A stretch of DNA of 64,000 nucleotides, taken from positions 295,140 through 359,139 of the forward strand of contig NZ_JAUSSG010000009.1 in assembly GCF_030812215.1 (NCBI RefSeq), read 5' to 3'. Position numbers and translations under genes: made by a program. Position 1 is the stretch's first letter. Every line of letters starts with the position of its first letter. Below are positions 55,115-63,888 of the stretch, piece after piece. The notes beneath the pieces are model-generated. The model did no database searches, was not told the DNA's origin, and saw nothing but the letters and a program-made list of their open reading frames with translations. Origin of the DNA: Variovorax boronicumulans (GTDB lineage Bacteria > Pseudomonadota > Gammaproteobacteria > Burkholderiales > Burkholderiaceae_C).

Positions 55115-55219
55115 CTGAAAATCTATTTCAATATTTCAGAAATTGACGGCAATATCGGCGACATAGCTCGACATCCAGCTCAATTCGATGGGAATAAGAA
55201 AAAACCTTTCAATTTTCAG
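55115..55219. other. A/T-rich intergenic segment with inverted repeat
   Basis: Within the 289-base gap before the oxidase gene, 55110-55235 is clearly A/T-richer than the rest of the window. CTGAAAAT at 55115-55122 is repeated inverted as ATTTTCAG at 55212-55219, and TTGACG at 55143 resembles a -35 box, without a convincing -10 at the right distance. It probably holds the promoter of the oxidase/lactonase operon. Confidence 0.4.
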
Positions 55220-55314
55220 TCGAACTCGCAAATGAGTACCCGCGCATAAGACGCAACGCAGGCTCCTTCTTTCTCTGCCCCCACCGTCGCCAAGACGTCC
55301 TTCAGAAAGTGCCC

Positions 55315-56844
55315 ATGACCATCACCGTGACACGCCAGGATGCGCGCTACAACACCCTGAAAAAGGGCTTCAACCTGCGATGGCCTTCCACGGAGGCGGA
55401 TGCGGCTTCGCGCATCGAGTTGGCGGAAACCCCGGGCGATGCCGCGGCGGCGTTGCAGCGCATCGTCGATGCGGGCCTGCGGCCCACGTTGCGCAGCGGT
55501 GGACATTGCTATGAAGACTTCGTCTCCAACAACCCCGATGGCGCGATCCTCGACCTGAGCCTGCTCAGCGGCGCAAGCACCGGCAAGACAGACGGGCGCT
55601 ACCGCATCGGCCCCGGCACACAGAACTGGAACGGCTACCTCGAGCTCTACAAGCAGAGCAACGTCACGCTCCCCGGCGGCTCCTGCTATTCAGTGGGCGC
55701 GGGCGGGCACATCTGCGGCGGCGGCTACGGGCTCCTGTCGCGCCTGCAGGGGCTCACGGTCGACTGGCTCTCGGCGGTGGACATCCTCACCGTCGATGCG
55801 CGAGGCAAGGTCGTGCCGCGCACCGTGGACGCGACCCGCGATCCCGAGCTGTTCCGTGCCTGCCGCGGCGCGGGCGGCGGCAACTTCGGCGCGATCACCA
55901 GCTACGTGTTCGACACCCTGCCGACGGCGCCGCGCGAGGTGGCGCTCGCGGTGGTCGCGTTCGACTGGGCCACCATGACGCCGGCTCGCTTTGCCGAACT
56001 GCTCTCCATCTACGGCGACTACTGGGCCACGCGCGGCAAGTCGCCGGACACCTGGGGCATGTTCTCGCTGCTCAAGCTCACGCACCGCTCGTCGGGCCAG
56101 ATCGTGATGCTCACGCAGTTCTGCAACCCCGACGGCACCTGCAACGACCTGACGGTGCTCAACGATTTCCTCGACCGCTTCCGCGCCTGCTCGCCAGTGC
56201 CGCTGAAAGGCCGCACACCCGGCGTGGGCCCGGCGCCGCAGCGCGATACGGGGCAGCTGCTGTGCTCCAAGCCGCACACCGTGACGCGCTACGACTGGCT
56301 CACGGCCACGCAGTACCTCAACGGCTCGGGCGAGAACCAGCGCGGCAAGTACAAGTCGGCCTACATGAAGCAGAACTTCACCGCCCGCGAGGCGCAACGC
56401 ATCTACGCGCACCTCACGCGCACGATGCCCGGCGTCGACCTGAGCCAGTCGCTGGTGCAGGTCGATTCCTATGGCGGCGCGGTCAACAAGCCCGAACGCA
56501 TCGGCGACACCGCCGTGCCGCAGCGCGCATCGATCATGAAGCTGCAGTACCAGACCTACTGGCGCAGCGCGGCGGACGATGCGGGCCACCTGCGCTGGAT
56601 CAGCGATTTCTACCGCGACGTGTACGGCACGCCCGACGTGCCCGAACGCTACGCGGGCACGCCCTACCCTGGCGAGCGCTACGAAGGCTGCTACATCAAC
56701 TACCCGGACAACGACATGCTGGCGTACCCGTTCTGGGCGCAGCTCTACTATGGGGACCAGGGGCTGTACGAATTCCTCCGGAAAATGAAGCGTCGCTACG
56801 ACCCGAACAACATCTTTCACCATGCCATGTCGGTGCGGCCCTGA
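55315..56844 (+). CDS. FAD-linked oxidase with predicted bicovalent flavin (BBE/GOOX-like)
   Basis: 509 aa from ATG 55315 (GTG 55309 possible). PCMH-type FAD domain followed by a C-terminal BBE-like segment (YEGCYINYPDNDM and RYDPNNIFHHAMSV). The flavin-linking residues of carbohydrate oxidases and berberine-bridge enzymes are both present: His64 in RSGGHCYE and Cys124 in GGSCYSVGAGGH. Such enzymes oxidise sugar C1 to a lactone or oxidise alkaloids and use oxygen or another acceptor. No signal peptide is visible. The lactonase gene follows after 18 bases, favouring carbohydrate oxidation. Confidence 0.88.
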   Translation: MTITVTRQDARYNTLKKGFNLRWPSTEADAASRIELAETPGDAAAALQRIVDAGLRPTLRSGGHCYEDFVSNNPDGAILDLSLLSGASTGKTDGRYRIGPGTQNWNGYLELYKQSNVTLPGGSCYSVGAGGHICGGGYGLLSRLQGLTVDWLSAVDILTVDARGKVVPRTVDATRDPELFRACRGAGGGNFGAITSYVFDTLPTAPREVALAVVAFDWATMTPARFAELLSIYGDYWATRGKSPDTWGMFSLLKLTHRSSGQIVMLTQFCNPDGTCNDLTVLNDFLDRFRACSPVPLKGRTPGVGPAPQRDTGQLLCSKPHTVTRYDWLTATQYLNGSGENQRGKYKSAYMKQNFTAREAQRIYAHLTRTMPGVDLSQSLVQVDSYGGAVNKPERIGDTAVPQRASIMKLQYQTYWRSAADDAGHLRWISDFYRDVYGTPDVPERYAGTPYPGERYEGCYINYPDNDMLAYPFWAQLYYGDQGLYEFLRKMKRRYDPNNIFHHAMSVRP

Positions 56845-56862
56845 ACGCGAGGAAAGAACCCC

Positions 56863-58122
56863 ATGACACACAGCTCCACCCCTGCCGGTCAGAACCGTCG
56901 CGCGATGATGCAGTGGATCGGCGGCGCCTCCGCCCTTGGCGCGTTAACGCCCTTGGTCCCCGCCGGTGCGCAGACTCCTGACACCGCCATCGGCAACCCG
57001 GTCATCGGCAATGCGCCGGCACCGCGCTTCGCCTACGTCGGCACCTACACCTTCGACGCCCCTGGCGGCACCGCCGGCGGCCCGGCATCGAAGGGCATCT
57101 ACGTGCTCTCGATGCGGGACGGCGGCTGGACGCCGGTGCAGACCGTCGCGAGCGCGAACCCGTCGTTCCTCGCGGTGCACCCCAGCCGGCGCTTTCTCTA
57201 TGCGGTCAACGAAATCGACACCTACCAGGGCCTGCCTACCGGCACGGCCGAGGCCTACGCAATCGATGCGAACGACGGCCGGCTCACGCTGCTCAACCGC
57301 CAGCCGCTCTCTCTCTCGGGCGTGATCCCCGCGCACCTGGCGGTGTCGCCCGATGGCCGCGCGCTGGCCGTGGCGCTGTACGGCGGCGGCGCGTACAACG
57401 TGCTGCCCATCGAGGCGGACGGCAAGCTCGGCAAGGTCTCGGGCATCGAGAAGGAAACCGGCTCCGGCCCCGACACCGAACGCCAGGAGTCGCCGCACCC
57501 GCACATGGTGGCCTTCGATGCGTCGGGCCAGCGCGTGCTGGCCACCGATCTCGGTACCGACCGCATCAACGTCTTCACGCTCGCCGACGGCAAGCTGGCC
57601 GTGCTCGGCCGCACGTCCGTCGCGCCCGGTAGCGGGCCCCGCCACCTCGCGCTGCATCCGTCGCAGCGCTTCCTGTACCTGGTGAACGAACTCGACGCCA
57701 CGGTCGCGTCTTTCAGCTACGACGCGGCGAGCGGCAAGGTCGGGGAACAGCGCCAGCGCATCTCGACCTTGCCGGAGGGCTACAGCGGCCAGAAGAGCGC
57801 GGCGGCGCTGGTGATGCACCCCTCGGGGCAATTCCTTTATGCGACCAACCGCCGGTTGAAGTCGGACCACCCGATGGCCGACAGCATCGCCGCGTTCCGC
57901 ATCGACGCCAGCAACGGTGCGCTGACACCGTTGCAGCACTGGAGCGAAGGCCTGCGCTTTCCGCGCGCGCTGGCGATGGCGCCGGGCGGCGGCCATCTGT
58001 ATGCGCTCAGCCAGAAAGGCGATACCATCCTGCGCCTTCGCATCGATCCGGCGAGCGGCGAGCTCGACCAGCCCGTGCTGGTGGCACAGGTGCCTACGCC
58101 GGTGTGCCTGGTGTTTGCCTGA
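56863..58122 (+). CDS. Exported lactonase family protein (YbhE/6-phosphogluconolactonase-like beta-propeller)
   Basis: 419 aa. A Tat-like leader (NRRAMMQWIGGASALGAL, then cleavage near AGA) precedes a seven-bladed propeller: SFLAVHPSRRFLYAVNE, SPHPHMVAFDASGQRVLATDLGTDRI and GPRHLALHPSQRFLYLVNELD are the blade signatures of the YbhE/Pgl family. It would open a sugar lactone in the periplasm. GAGGAAAG precedes the ATG, and the upstream gene's product could supply its substrate. Three bases separate its stop from the convergent deacylase stop. Confidence 0.9.
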   Translation: MTHSSTPAGQNRRAMMQWIGGASALGALTPLVPAGAQTPDTAIGNPVIGNAPAPRFAYVGTYTFDAPGGTAGGPASKGIYVLSMRDGGWTPVQTVASANPSFLAVHPSRRFLYAVNEIDTYQGLPTGTAEAYAIDANDGRLTLLNRQPLSLSGVIPAHLAVSPDGRALAVALYGGGAYNVLPIEADGKLGKVSGIEKETGSGPDTERQESPHPHMVAFDASGQRVLATDLGTDRINVFTLADGKLAVLGRTSVAPGSGPRHLALHPSQRFLYLVNELDATVASFSYDAASGKVGEQRQRISTLPEGYSGQKSAAALVMHPSGQFLYATNRRLKSDHPMADSIAAFRIDASNGALTPLQHWSEGLRFPRALAMAPGGGHLYALSQKGDTILRLRIDPASGELDQPVLVAQVPTPVCLVFA

Positions 58123-58125
58123 CGG

Positions 58126-59604
58126 CTAGCTTCCGCGCGTGAGCATCCGGCCCGCGCGCGCAAGCACGCGGGCTTCGCCCTCGCCGCCGCGATAGGCCAG
58201 CACGCCGTTCACGAACACCCGCTCCACGCCCAGGCTCACGCCGTGCGGCTTGTCGTAGGTGGCGGTGTCGGCGATGGTCTCGGGGTCGAACACCACGACG
58301 TCGGCCATCGTGCCGACGCGCAGCAGGCCGCGGTCGGCGATGCGCAGGTTGCGTGCGGTCATGCCGGTCATCTTGTGGACCGCCTGCTCCAGCGTGAAGA
58401 GCCGCCGCTGGCGCCAGTAGCGTGCGAACACGCGCGGGAACGCGCCCCACAGCCGCGGATGCGGATGCCGGTCGTGCGGCAGGCCGTCGCTGCCGATCAT
58501 CGTGAGCGGATGCGAGATGACGCGCTCCACGTCCTCCTCCTGCATCTGGAAGTAGCACGCACCGCCCGGCTTCAGGCGCAGGCACGCCTCCTGCTCGGTG
58601 GTGCCCCATTCGCGCGCGATGTCGGAGACGAGGCGGCCGGTCATCTCGGGATGCGGGTCGGACCATGTCAGCAGCACGTCGATGACGCCATCCACCAGGT
58701 CTTCGCGCAGCACGGTGGAACCGGCCACGTAGGGGTACACGTCCATCGCGATCTGCTGGCGTTGCGCGAGCGACTCGATCAGCGGCAGCGTCTCTTTCGT
58801 GCGGCCCCAGTTCGCGGGACCGGCGCACTTGTGGTGCGAGATGACCAGCGGCACGCCGGCGTTGAAGGCCGAATCGCCAGCCTCGTGCAGCGCCTCGATG
58901 ATCTGCTGCATCTCGCTGCGCAGGTGCGTGGCGTAGACGCCGCCATGGCGCGCCACGACGCGCGCGAGCGCGGTCACTTCCTCTGCCGGCGCGGCGAAGG
59001 CTTCTTCGTAGAACAGGCCCGACGACATGCCATGCGCACCGTCGGCCATGCAGCTGTCGAGCAGCGCTTCCATGCGCGCAAGCTCGTCACCGCTCGCGGG
59101 CCGGTCGAGCGCCTGCATCGTCGCGAAGCGCAGCGTGGTGTGGCCCACGAGCGCAGCCACGTTGAGCGCAGGCTGCGTCGCATCGACGGCGGCGCGGTAC
59201 TCGGCCATGGTCGCGTGCTTGAACGAATCCGCGCCCAAGAGCGTGAGCGGCGGTTTCGACTGCGGCGTGCGGTACGGCGCGAGCGAGATGCCGCAGTTGC
59301 CCGTCACCACGGTGGTGATGCCCTGCGACACCTTGGGCAGGCACAGCGGGTCGCGCAGCACGATCGCATCGTCGTGCGTGTGCGCGTCGATGAAGCCGGG
59401 GGCGATCACCTTCGCGCGGCAATCGACCACCTCGATGTCGGCGAGCGCGAGGCCTTCGGGCAAGCGCTCGCGCAGGCCTTCGCCGAGCGCGAGGATGCGG
59501 TCGCCCTGCAGCAGCACGTCGCCGGGCCACGAGGGCCCGCCCGAACCGTCGACCACGAGGCCGGCTTCGAGCAATATGGCTTTCACGGCTTGGGGGTCGC
59601 TCAC
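58126..59604 (-). CDS. N-acyl-D-amino-acid deacylase (D-aminoacylase family)
   Basis: 492 aa from GTG 59604, which overlaps the RpiR stop (GTGA). Amidohydrolase superfamily with H75-x-H77 (IDAHTHDD), C104 in VTGNCGISL as metal ligand, LVGHTTLR, YATHLRSE and ISHHKCAG, all as in Alcaligenes D-aminoacylase. It releases free D-amino acids from N-acyl derivatives in the cytoplasm. Last gene of the leftward operon, it fits with the deaminase-like enzyme upstream. Confidence 0.92.
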   Translation of the reverse strand: MSDPQAVKAILLEAGLVVDGSGGPSWPGDVLLQGDRILALGEGLRERLPEGLALADIEVVDCRAKVIAPGFIDAHTHDDAIVLRDPLCLPKVSQGITTVVTGNCGISLAPYRTPQSKPPLTLLGADSFKHATMAEYRAAVDATQPALNVAALVGHTTLRFATMQALDRPASGDELARMEALLDSCMADGAHGMSSGLFYEEAFAAPAEEVTALARVVARHGGVYATHLRSEMQQIIEALHEAGDSAFNAGVPLVISHHKCAGPANWGRTKETLPLIESLAQRQQIAMDVYPYVAGSTVLREDLVDGVIDVLLTWSDPHPEMTGRLVSDIAREWGTTEQEACLRLKPGGACYFQMQEEDVERVISHPLTMIGSDGLPHDRHPHPRLWGAFPRVFARYWRQRRLFTLEQAVHKMTGMTARNLRIADRGLLRVGTMADVVVFDPETIADTATYDKPHGVSLGVERVFVNGVLAYRGGEGEARVLARAGRMLTRGS

Positions 59605-60518
59605 GATGCGCGTCCTCCTTTTTCGTCGTTGATGCCGCCGCCGTCCCAGCTTTGCAGCGGGTGCGTGGTGGCGTCGATGCCGTGGCGCTGGAAGGCTTCG
59701 CGTGCGCGCTGCAGGCGCTGCACCGCAGGCTCGCCGCGGCGTTGCGCGACCAGCACCGTGAGGATTTCGATGGCGGTGAGGTGCGTGAGGTAGGCATCGA
59801 TGCCCACGTGCATCACCGCATCGTCGGGCACCGAGAGGCCCAGCAGGAAGTCGGCCTTGGCCGCGAGGGCGGTGCCGGGCCTTGTCAGCGCGACCACCTT
59901 GGCGCCCTGCCCGCGCGCGATGTCCACCGCGTCGAGCAGCGAGGGCATGCCGCCCACGTGCGAGATGGCGATGACCACGCCGCCCGGCCGCTGCGCCGCA
60001 CCGGCGACTTGCTGCAGGTGGTAGTCGGCCCAGGCATTGGCCGAGAGACCGAGGCGGAACAGCCGCGCCTGCAGGTCGTTGGCCATGAACCACGATGTCG
60101 CGCCCGCGCCGTACAGGTCCACATGCGGCGCCGCCGCGATGGCGGCCACGGCGCCGTCGAGCACCTGCATGTCGAGCTGGCCGCGCACGCCCGAGACCGA
60201 GGACGCGGCGCTGCGTGCGATCTTGCCGACCACTTCATCGGCCGCGTCCTCGATGTTGACGCGGCGGTGCAGCGGCGAGCCGCCGAGCGCGAGCTCCTGC
60301 GCAAGCGCAAGCTTGAACTCGCGCAGGCCCGCAAAGCCCAGGTCGCGGCAGGTGCGCATGATGGTCGGCACCGAGCTGCGCGAGCGCTCGGCCAGTTGCT
60401 CGAAGCTCTCTTCGAGCACGCGGTCGGGGTCTTCGAGGATCAGGTCCAGGATCGCACGCCGCGTCGCCGGCGCATCGCCGCGGACCTGTGCGATCTTCTG
60501 GAGCAGGGAGGGGGTCAT
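59601..60518 (-). CDS. RpiR/MurR family transcriptional regulator
   Basis: 305 aa. N-terminal HTH_6 domain (FEQLAERSRSSVPTIMRTCRDLGF near 40-63) and C-terminal SIS domain (VDLYGAGATSWFMANDLQARLFRLG near 133-157). SIS-domain regulators sense phosphosugars or, in MurR, MurNAc-6-P; here the ligand could be an amino-sugar or peptidoglycan-derived signal. Placed inside the operon, it likely autoregulates it. Confidence 0.92.
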   Translation of the reverse strand: MTPSLLQKIAQVRGDAPATRRAILDLILEDPDRVLEESFEQLAERSRSSVPTIMRTCRDLGFAGLREFKLALAQELALGGSPLHRRVNIEDAADEVVGKIARSAASSVSGVRGQLDMQVLDGAVAAIAAAPHVDLYGAGATSWFMANDLQARLFRLGLSANAWADYHLQQVAGAAQRPGGVVIAISHVGGMPSLLDAVDIARGQGAKVVALTRPGTALAAKADFLLGLSVPDDAVMHVGIDAYLTHLTAIEILTVLVAQRRGEPAVQRLQRAREAFQRHGIDATTHPLQSWDGGGINDEKGGRAS

Positions 60519-60530
60519 CGTTGCGCGTTT

Positions 60531-61841
60531 TCAGAAATGCATGGCGACGGCGTCGCTCACGCGGTAGTCATTTTCGACAACAGGCATCCAATGCCATTTG
60601 TCGAAGGTGGTGCAAGGGTGCGAGATGCCAAGGCCGACGCGGTCGCCGACCTTGGGGGCCTCCGTTTCCTCGCTGGCCTCCCAGCGCAGGTAGGCGTGCT
60701 GGTCGTTCAGCGCGGAGATCTTCCAGCCGGCGGGCACGGCTTGCGCTTCGAGCACACCGCGTGCGGCGCGCCCGATGGGCACGGGCATCGAGAGGTCGAA
60801 CGAGATGTCGCGCTTGCCCACGGCAAGGATCGCAAGGCCTGGCTCGGGGCGCGATTGCACCGTGGCCCACACTTCCATCGCGGGGCGCAGGCCTTCGCCG
60901 CATTGGCAGCCCAGGCGCTCGTCCACCGCGTTCACCATGCGCTTGTAGAAGCCGTGGTCGTGCGTCACATAGCAACCCGAGCGCAGCAAGCCGCGCACCG
61001 GCGAGCCCAGCGCGGGCTTCAGGCGTCCGGCCACGAGATCGAAGATCGCCGAGCCGCCGGCCGAGACCAGCACCTCGTCGGTTTCGAAGAGCTTGTGCGT
61101 ATCGCAGTGGCGCGCGATGGCTTCCACGCGGTCCATCAGCGTGTTGGCATACGCCGTGTCGGGCTCGCTCACGCCAGTGGCGCCCTGCCCTTCATAGGTC
61201 TCGATGCCCACGAGCTTGACCGCATCGCTTGCGCGCAGGCGCGTGGCGAGCGTCACCGCTTCTTCATGCGTGCGGCAGCCGGTGCGCGCGCCTTCGACAC
61301 CGATCTCGATCATCACTTCGAACGGCACGCTCTCCGGATGGCGCTTGGCCCAGTCTTCGATGAGCGCGAGCTGCGCGATCGAATCAACGAGGAACACGAC
61401 GCGCAGGCCCGCCGTCGCGCTCAACAACATCTGGATGCCCGCCAGGTCCTCATCGCTCACCACCTGGTTGGCGATGAGCGTGCGGCGCGCCCCGGCCGCC
61501 ACGCCCACGGCCAGCTGCGTGACGGTCGCAAAGGTCAGCCCCCACGCCCCCGCATCCAGCTGGCGCTGGAAGAGCTGCGGCGACATCGTCGTCTTGCCGT
61601 GCGGCGCCAGGTCGATGCCCCACTCGCGCACGCGCGACTGCATCCATGCGAGGTTGTGCTCCAGCGCCTCGCGCTTGAGCACCGCGAGGGGCAGCGGCAG
61701 GTCGCCGGCCAGCACGTTCCAGCCGGCAGCGCCCACTTCGCTGCGCAGGCGCGGCGGCTGGGTGCGCGGGTAGCCCTTGAAGTTGCTGCCCAGCAGCGGG
61801 TCGTTGAAGTTTGCGTTGGTGGCGGTGTCTGTCATGGTCAT
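60531..61841 (-). CDS. D-threonine aldolase / D-serine dehydratase-like PLP enzyme (amino acid deaminase)
   Basis: 436 aa from ATG 61841, overlapping the upstream ABC stop (an ATG at 61835 is an alternative). Alanine-racemase-type barrel with PLP lysine K83 (LAPHGKTTMSP) and a C-terminal D-serine dehydratase-like domain with the metal pair H-x-C (GISHPCTTFDKW), as in DSD1 and D-threonine aldolase. Annotated relatives are called amino acid deaminases. It would break down free D-hydroxyamino acids released by the deacylase. 12 bases precede rpiR. Confidence 0.9.
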   Translation of the reverse strand: MTMTDTATNANFNDPLLGSNFKGYPRTQPPRLRSEVGAAGWNVLAGDLPLPLAVLKREALEHNLAWMQSRVREWGIDLAPHGKTTMSPQLFQRQLDAGAWGLTFATVTQLAVGVAAGARRTLIANQVVSDEDLAGIQMLLSATAGLRVVFLVDSIAQLALIEDWAKRHPESVPFEVMIEIGVEGARTGCRTHEEAVTLATRLRASDAVKLVGIETYEGQGATGVSEPDTAYANTLMDRVEAIARHCDTHKLFETDEVLVSAGGSAIFDLVAGRLKPALGSPVRGLLRSGCYVTHDHGFYKRMVNAVDERLGCQCGEGLRPAMEVWATVQSRPEPGLAILAVGKRDISFDLSMPVPIGRAARGVLEAQAVPAGWKISALNDQHAYLRWEASEETEAPKVGDRVGLGISHPCTTFDKWHWMPVVENDYRVSDAVAMHF

Positions 61842-62854
61842 GCGGCAATGTTGGAGAGCAGCTCCTTGCGGATGCAGGCGCTGTAGTGTCCGGGAGATAT
61901 CTCGTCGAGCGACGGCACCGTCTGCGCACAGGCCTCGATGGCATGCGGGCAGCGCGTGCGGAACACGCAGCCCGAAGGCGGCGAGATCGGGCTCGGAATG
62001 TCGCCCTTCAGGGCAATGCGTTCGGTGGCGAGTGTGGGATCGGGCTTCGGGCTCGCTGCCAGCAGCGCCTGGGTGTAGGGGTGCGAAGGCCGTGCGAAGA
62101 GCTCCTCGGTCTCGGCCACCTCCATCACCTTGCCCAGGTACAGCACCACCACCCGGTCGCACAGGTACTCGACCACATCCAGGTCGTGCGAGATGAACAG
62201 CATGGTCAGGCCCAGGCGCTCGCGCAGGTCCGCCAAGAGGTTGATGACCTGCGATTGAATGGACACGTCCAGCGCCGACAGCGGCTCGTCCGCCACGATG
62301 AACTCCGGCTCCACCGCGAGCGCCCGCGCCACCCCGATGCGCTGGCGCTGCCCGCCCGAGAACTCGTGCGGGAAGCGGCTCGCATGCTCGGCGCGCAGAC
62401 CCACGGTCTCCAACAGCTCGGCGATGCGCTTGTCGCGCGCGGCCGCCCCCTTGTGCAGCCCGTGCGTGGACAGCGCCTCGCCCAGGATCGCGCTGATGCG
62501 CATCTTCGGGTTCAGGCTCGCGTACGGGTCCTGGAAGATGATCTGCAGCTTGCTGCGCAGCCTCCGCATCCGCTCGCCCGAGAGCGCGCCGATGTCCTCG
62601 CCGCGGTAGAGCACCTGGCCCTCGGTGCGCTCGACCAGCCGCAGCACGGTGCGCCCGATGGTGCTCTTGCCCGAGCCCGATTCGCCGACCAGGCCCAGCG
62701 TCTCGCCGGGGTGGATGGCGAAGGACACGTCGTCCACTGCGCGCACCGGGCGGTCGCTGCTGCCGAAGTATTTCTTCAGGCCTCGGACTTCGATCAAGGG
62801 AGAAGAAGCGGAAGGAACGGAAGAAGAGGAAGAAGAAACAGAAACAGCGGTCAT
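61838..62854 (-). CDS. Dipeptide/oligopeptide ABC transporter ATP-binding protein (DppF type)
   Basis: 338 aa from ATG 62854, overlapping the upstream stop (ATGA). A serine-rich N-terminus precedes Walker A VGESGSGKST, the signature FSGGQRQRIGVARAL and Walker B FIVADEPLSALD. The C-terminal oligopeptide-type extension holds the cysteine motif PPSGCVFRTRCPHAIEAC for an iron-sulfur or zinc site. Pairs with the next gene to drive a DppBC-type permease. Confidence 0.93.
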   Translation of the reverse strand: MTAVSVSSSSSSVPSASSPLIEVRGLKKYFGSSDRPVRAVDDVSFAIHPGETLGLVGESGSGKSTIGRTVLRLVERTEGQVLYRGEDIGALSGERMRRLRSKLQIIFQDPYASLNPKMRISAILGEALSTHGLHKGAAARDKRIAELLETVGLRAEHASRFPHEFSGGQRQRIGVARALAVEPEFIVADEPLSALDVSIQSQVINLLADLRERLGLTMLFISHDLDVVEYLCDRVVVLYLGKVMEVAETEELFARPSHPYTQALLAASPKPDPTLATERIALKGDIPSPISPPSGCVFRTRCPHAIEACAQTVPSLDEISPGHYSACIRKELLSNIAA

Positions 62855-63888
62855 GCGACCCTCGCGAGTTGGGCATCGGGCTGCACGCGAATGCAGCGTG
62901 CCTGGCGGCCCGGGCGGATGTCGATCAGCGGCGGCATCACTTCCCTGCAACTGGCCTGCGCCAGGTCGCAGCGCGGCTCGAAGGCGCAGCCGGGCGGCGG
63001 CGCAAGCGGGCTCGACACCTGGCCGCGGATCGCAAAGAGCCGCTTGGGCTTCGGCTGCCCCGGCAATCTCGCCTTGCCCGGCAGGCACGCGAGGAGACCC
63101 TGCGTGTACGGGTGTTCCGGCTGCGCGAACAGTGGCCGCACCGGTGCGCTCTCGACCACGCGGCCGGCATACAGCACCACCACATCGTCCGCGTGGTGCG
63201 CGACCACCCCCAGGTTGTGGGTGATGAAGAGGATGCTCATGCCCGTCTCGGCTTGCAGCCGGCGCATGAGCTCCAGGATCTGCGCCTGGATGGTCACGTC
63301 CAGCGCCGTCGTGGGCTCGTCGGCGATCAGCAGTGTCGGATCGCACGCCATCGCGAGCGCGATCATCACGCGCTGGCGCATCCCGCCCGAGAGCTGGTGC
63401 GGGTACTCGTGCAGGCGCTGCGCGGCGGCCGGAATCTCCACCAGCTCCAGCATGCGCAGCGCATGGGCCAGCGCCGACTTGCGGTCCAGTCCATTGTGCA
63501 GCCGCACGCTCTCGGCGATCTGCTCGCCGATGGTGAAGACCGGGTTCAGGCTGGTCATCGGCTCCTGGAAGATCATCGACAGCTGGTTGCCGCGGAGAGA
63601 CCGCATCTCGGGCTCGCCGATCTTCAGGAGGTCGAGCGTCTTGCCCTCGCGCGTGACAAACGAGGCCGAGCCGCTGACCTGCGCGTTCGCGGTCTTGGGC
63701 AAGAGGCGCATCAGCGTGAGGCTGGTGACCGACTTGCCCGAGCCCGACTCGCCGACCAGCGCGGTGGTCTTGCCCGGCTGGATCGAGAAGCTCACATCGG
63801 CCACCGAGCGGATCAGGCCGTCCTCGGTGGGGAAGCTGGTGCTCAGGTTGCTGACCGTGAGACGTGGGGTGGTGTTCGCGTTGTTCAT
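62851..63888 (-). CDS. Dipeptide/oligopeptide ABC transporter ATP-binding protein (DppD type)
   Basis: 345 aa from ATG 63888, which shares a base with the upstream permease stop (TGATG); a GTG at 63891 is also in frame. Walker A VGESGSGKSVT, signature LSGGMRQRVMIALAM and Walker B LLIADEPTTALD; C-terminal PPPGCAFEPRCDLAQASC motif of the oligopeptide subfamily. Confidence 0.93.
   Translation of the reverse strand: MNNANTTPRLTVSNLSTSFPTEDGLIRSVADVSFSIQPGKTTALVGESGSGKSVTSLTLMRLLPKTANAQVSGSASFVTREGKTLDLLKIGEPEMRSLRGNQLSMIFQEPMTSLNPVFTIGEQIAESVRLHNGLDRKSALAHALRMLELVEIPAAAQRLHEYPHQLSGGMRQRVMIALAMACDPTLLIADEPTTALDVTIQAQILELMRRLQAETGMSILFITHNLGVVAHHADDVVVLYAGRVVESAPVRPLFAQPEHPYTQGLLACLPGKARLPGQPKPKRLFAIRGQVSSPLAPPPGCAFEPRCDLAQASCREVMPPLIDIRPGRQARCIRVQPDAQLARVA

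Noticed and set aside
62760..62850. GAAGAAG-rich stretch as a repeat or regulatory element
   Set aside because: It encodes the serine-rich N-terminus of the DppF-type ATPase and is explained by the coding frame.
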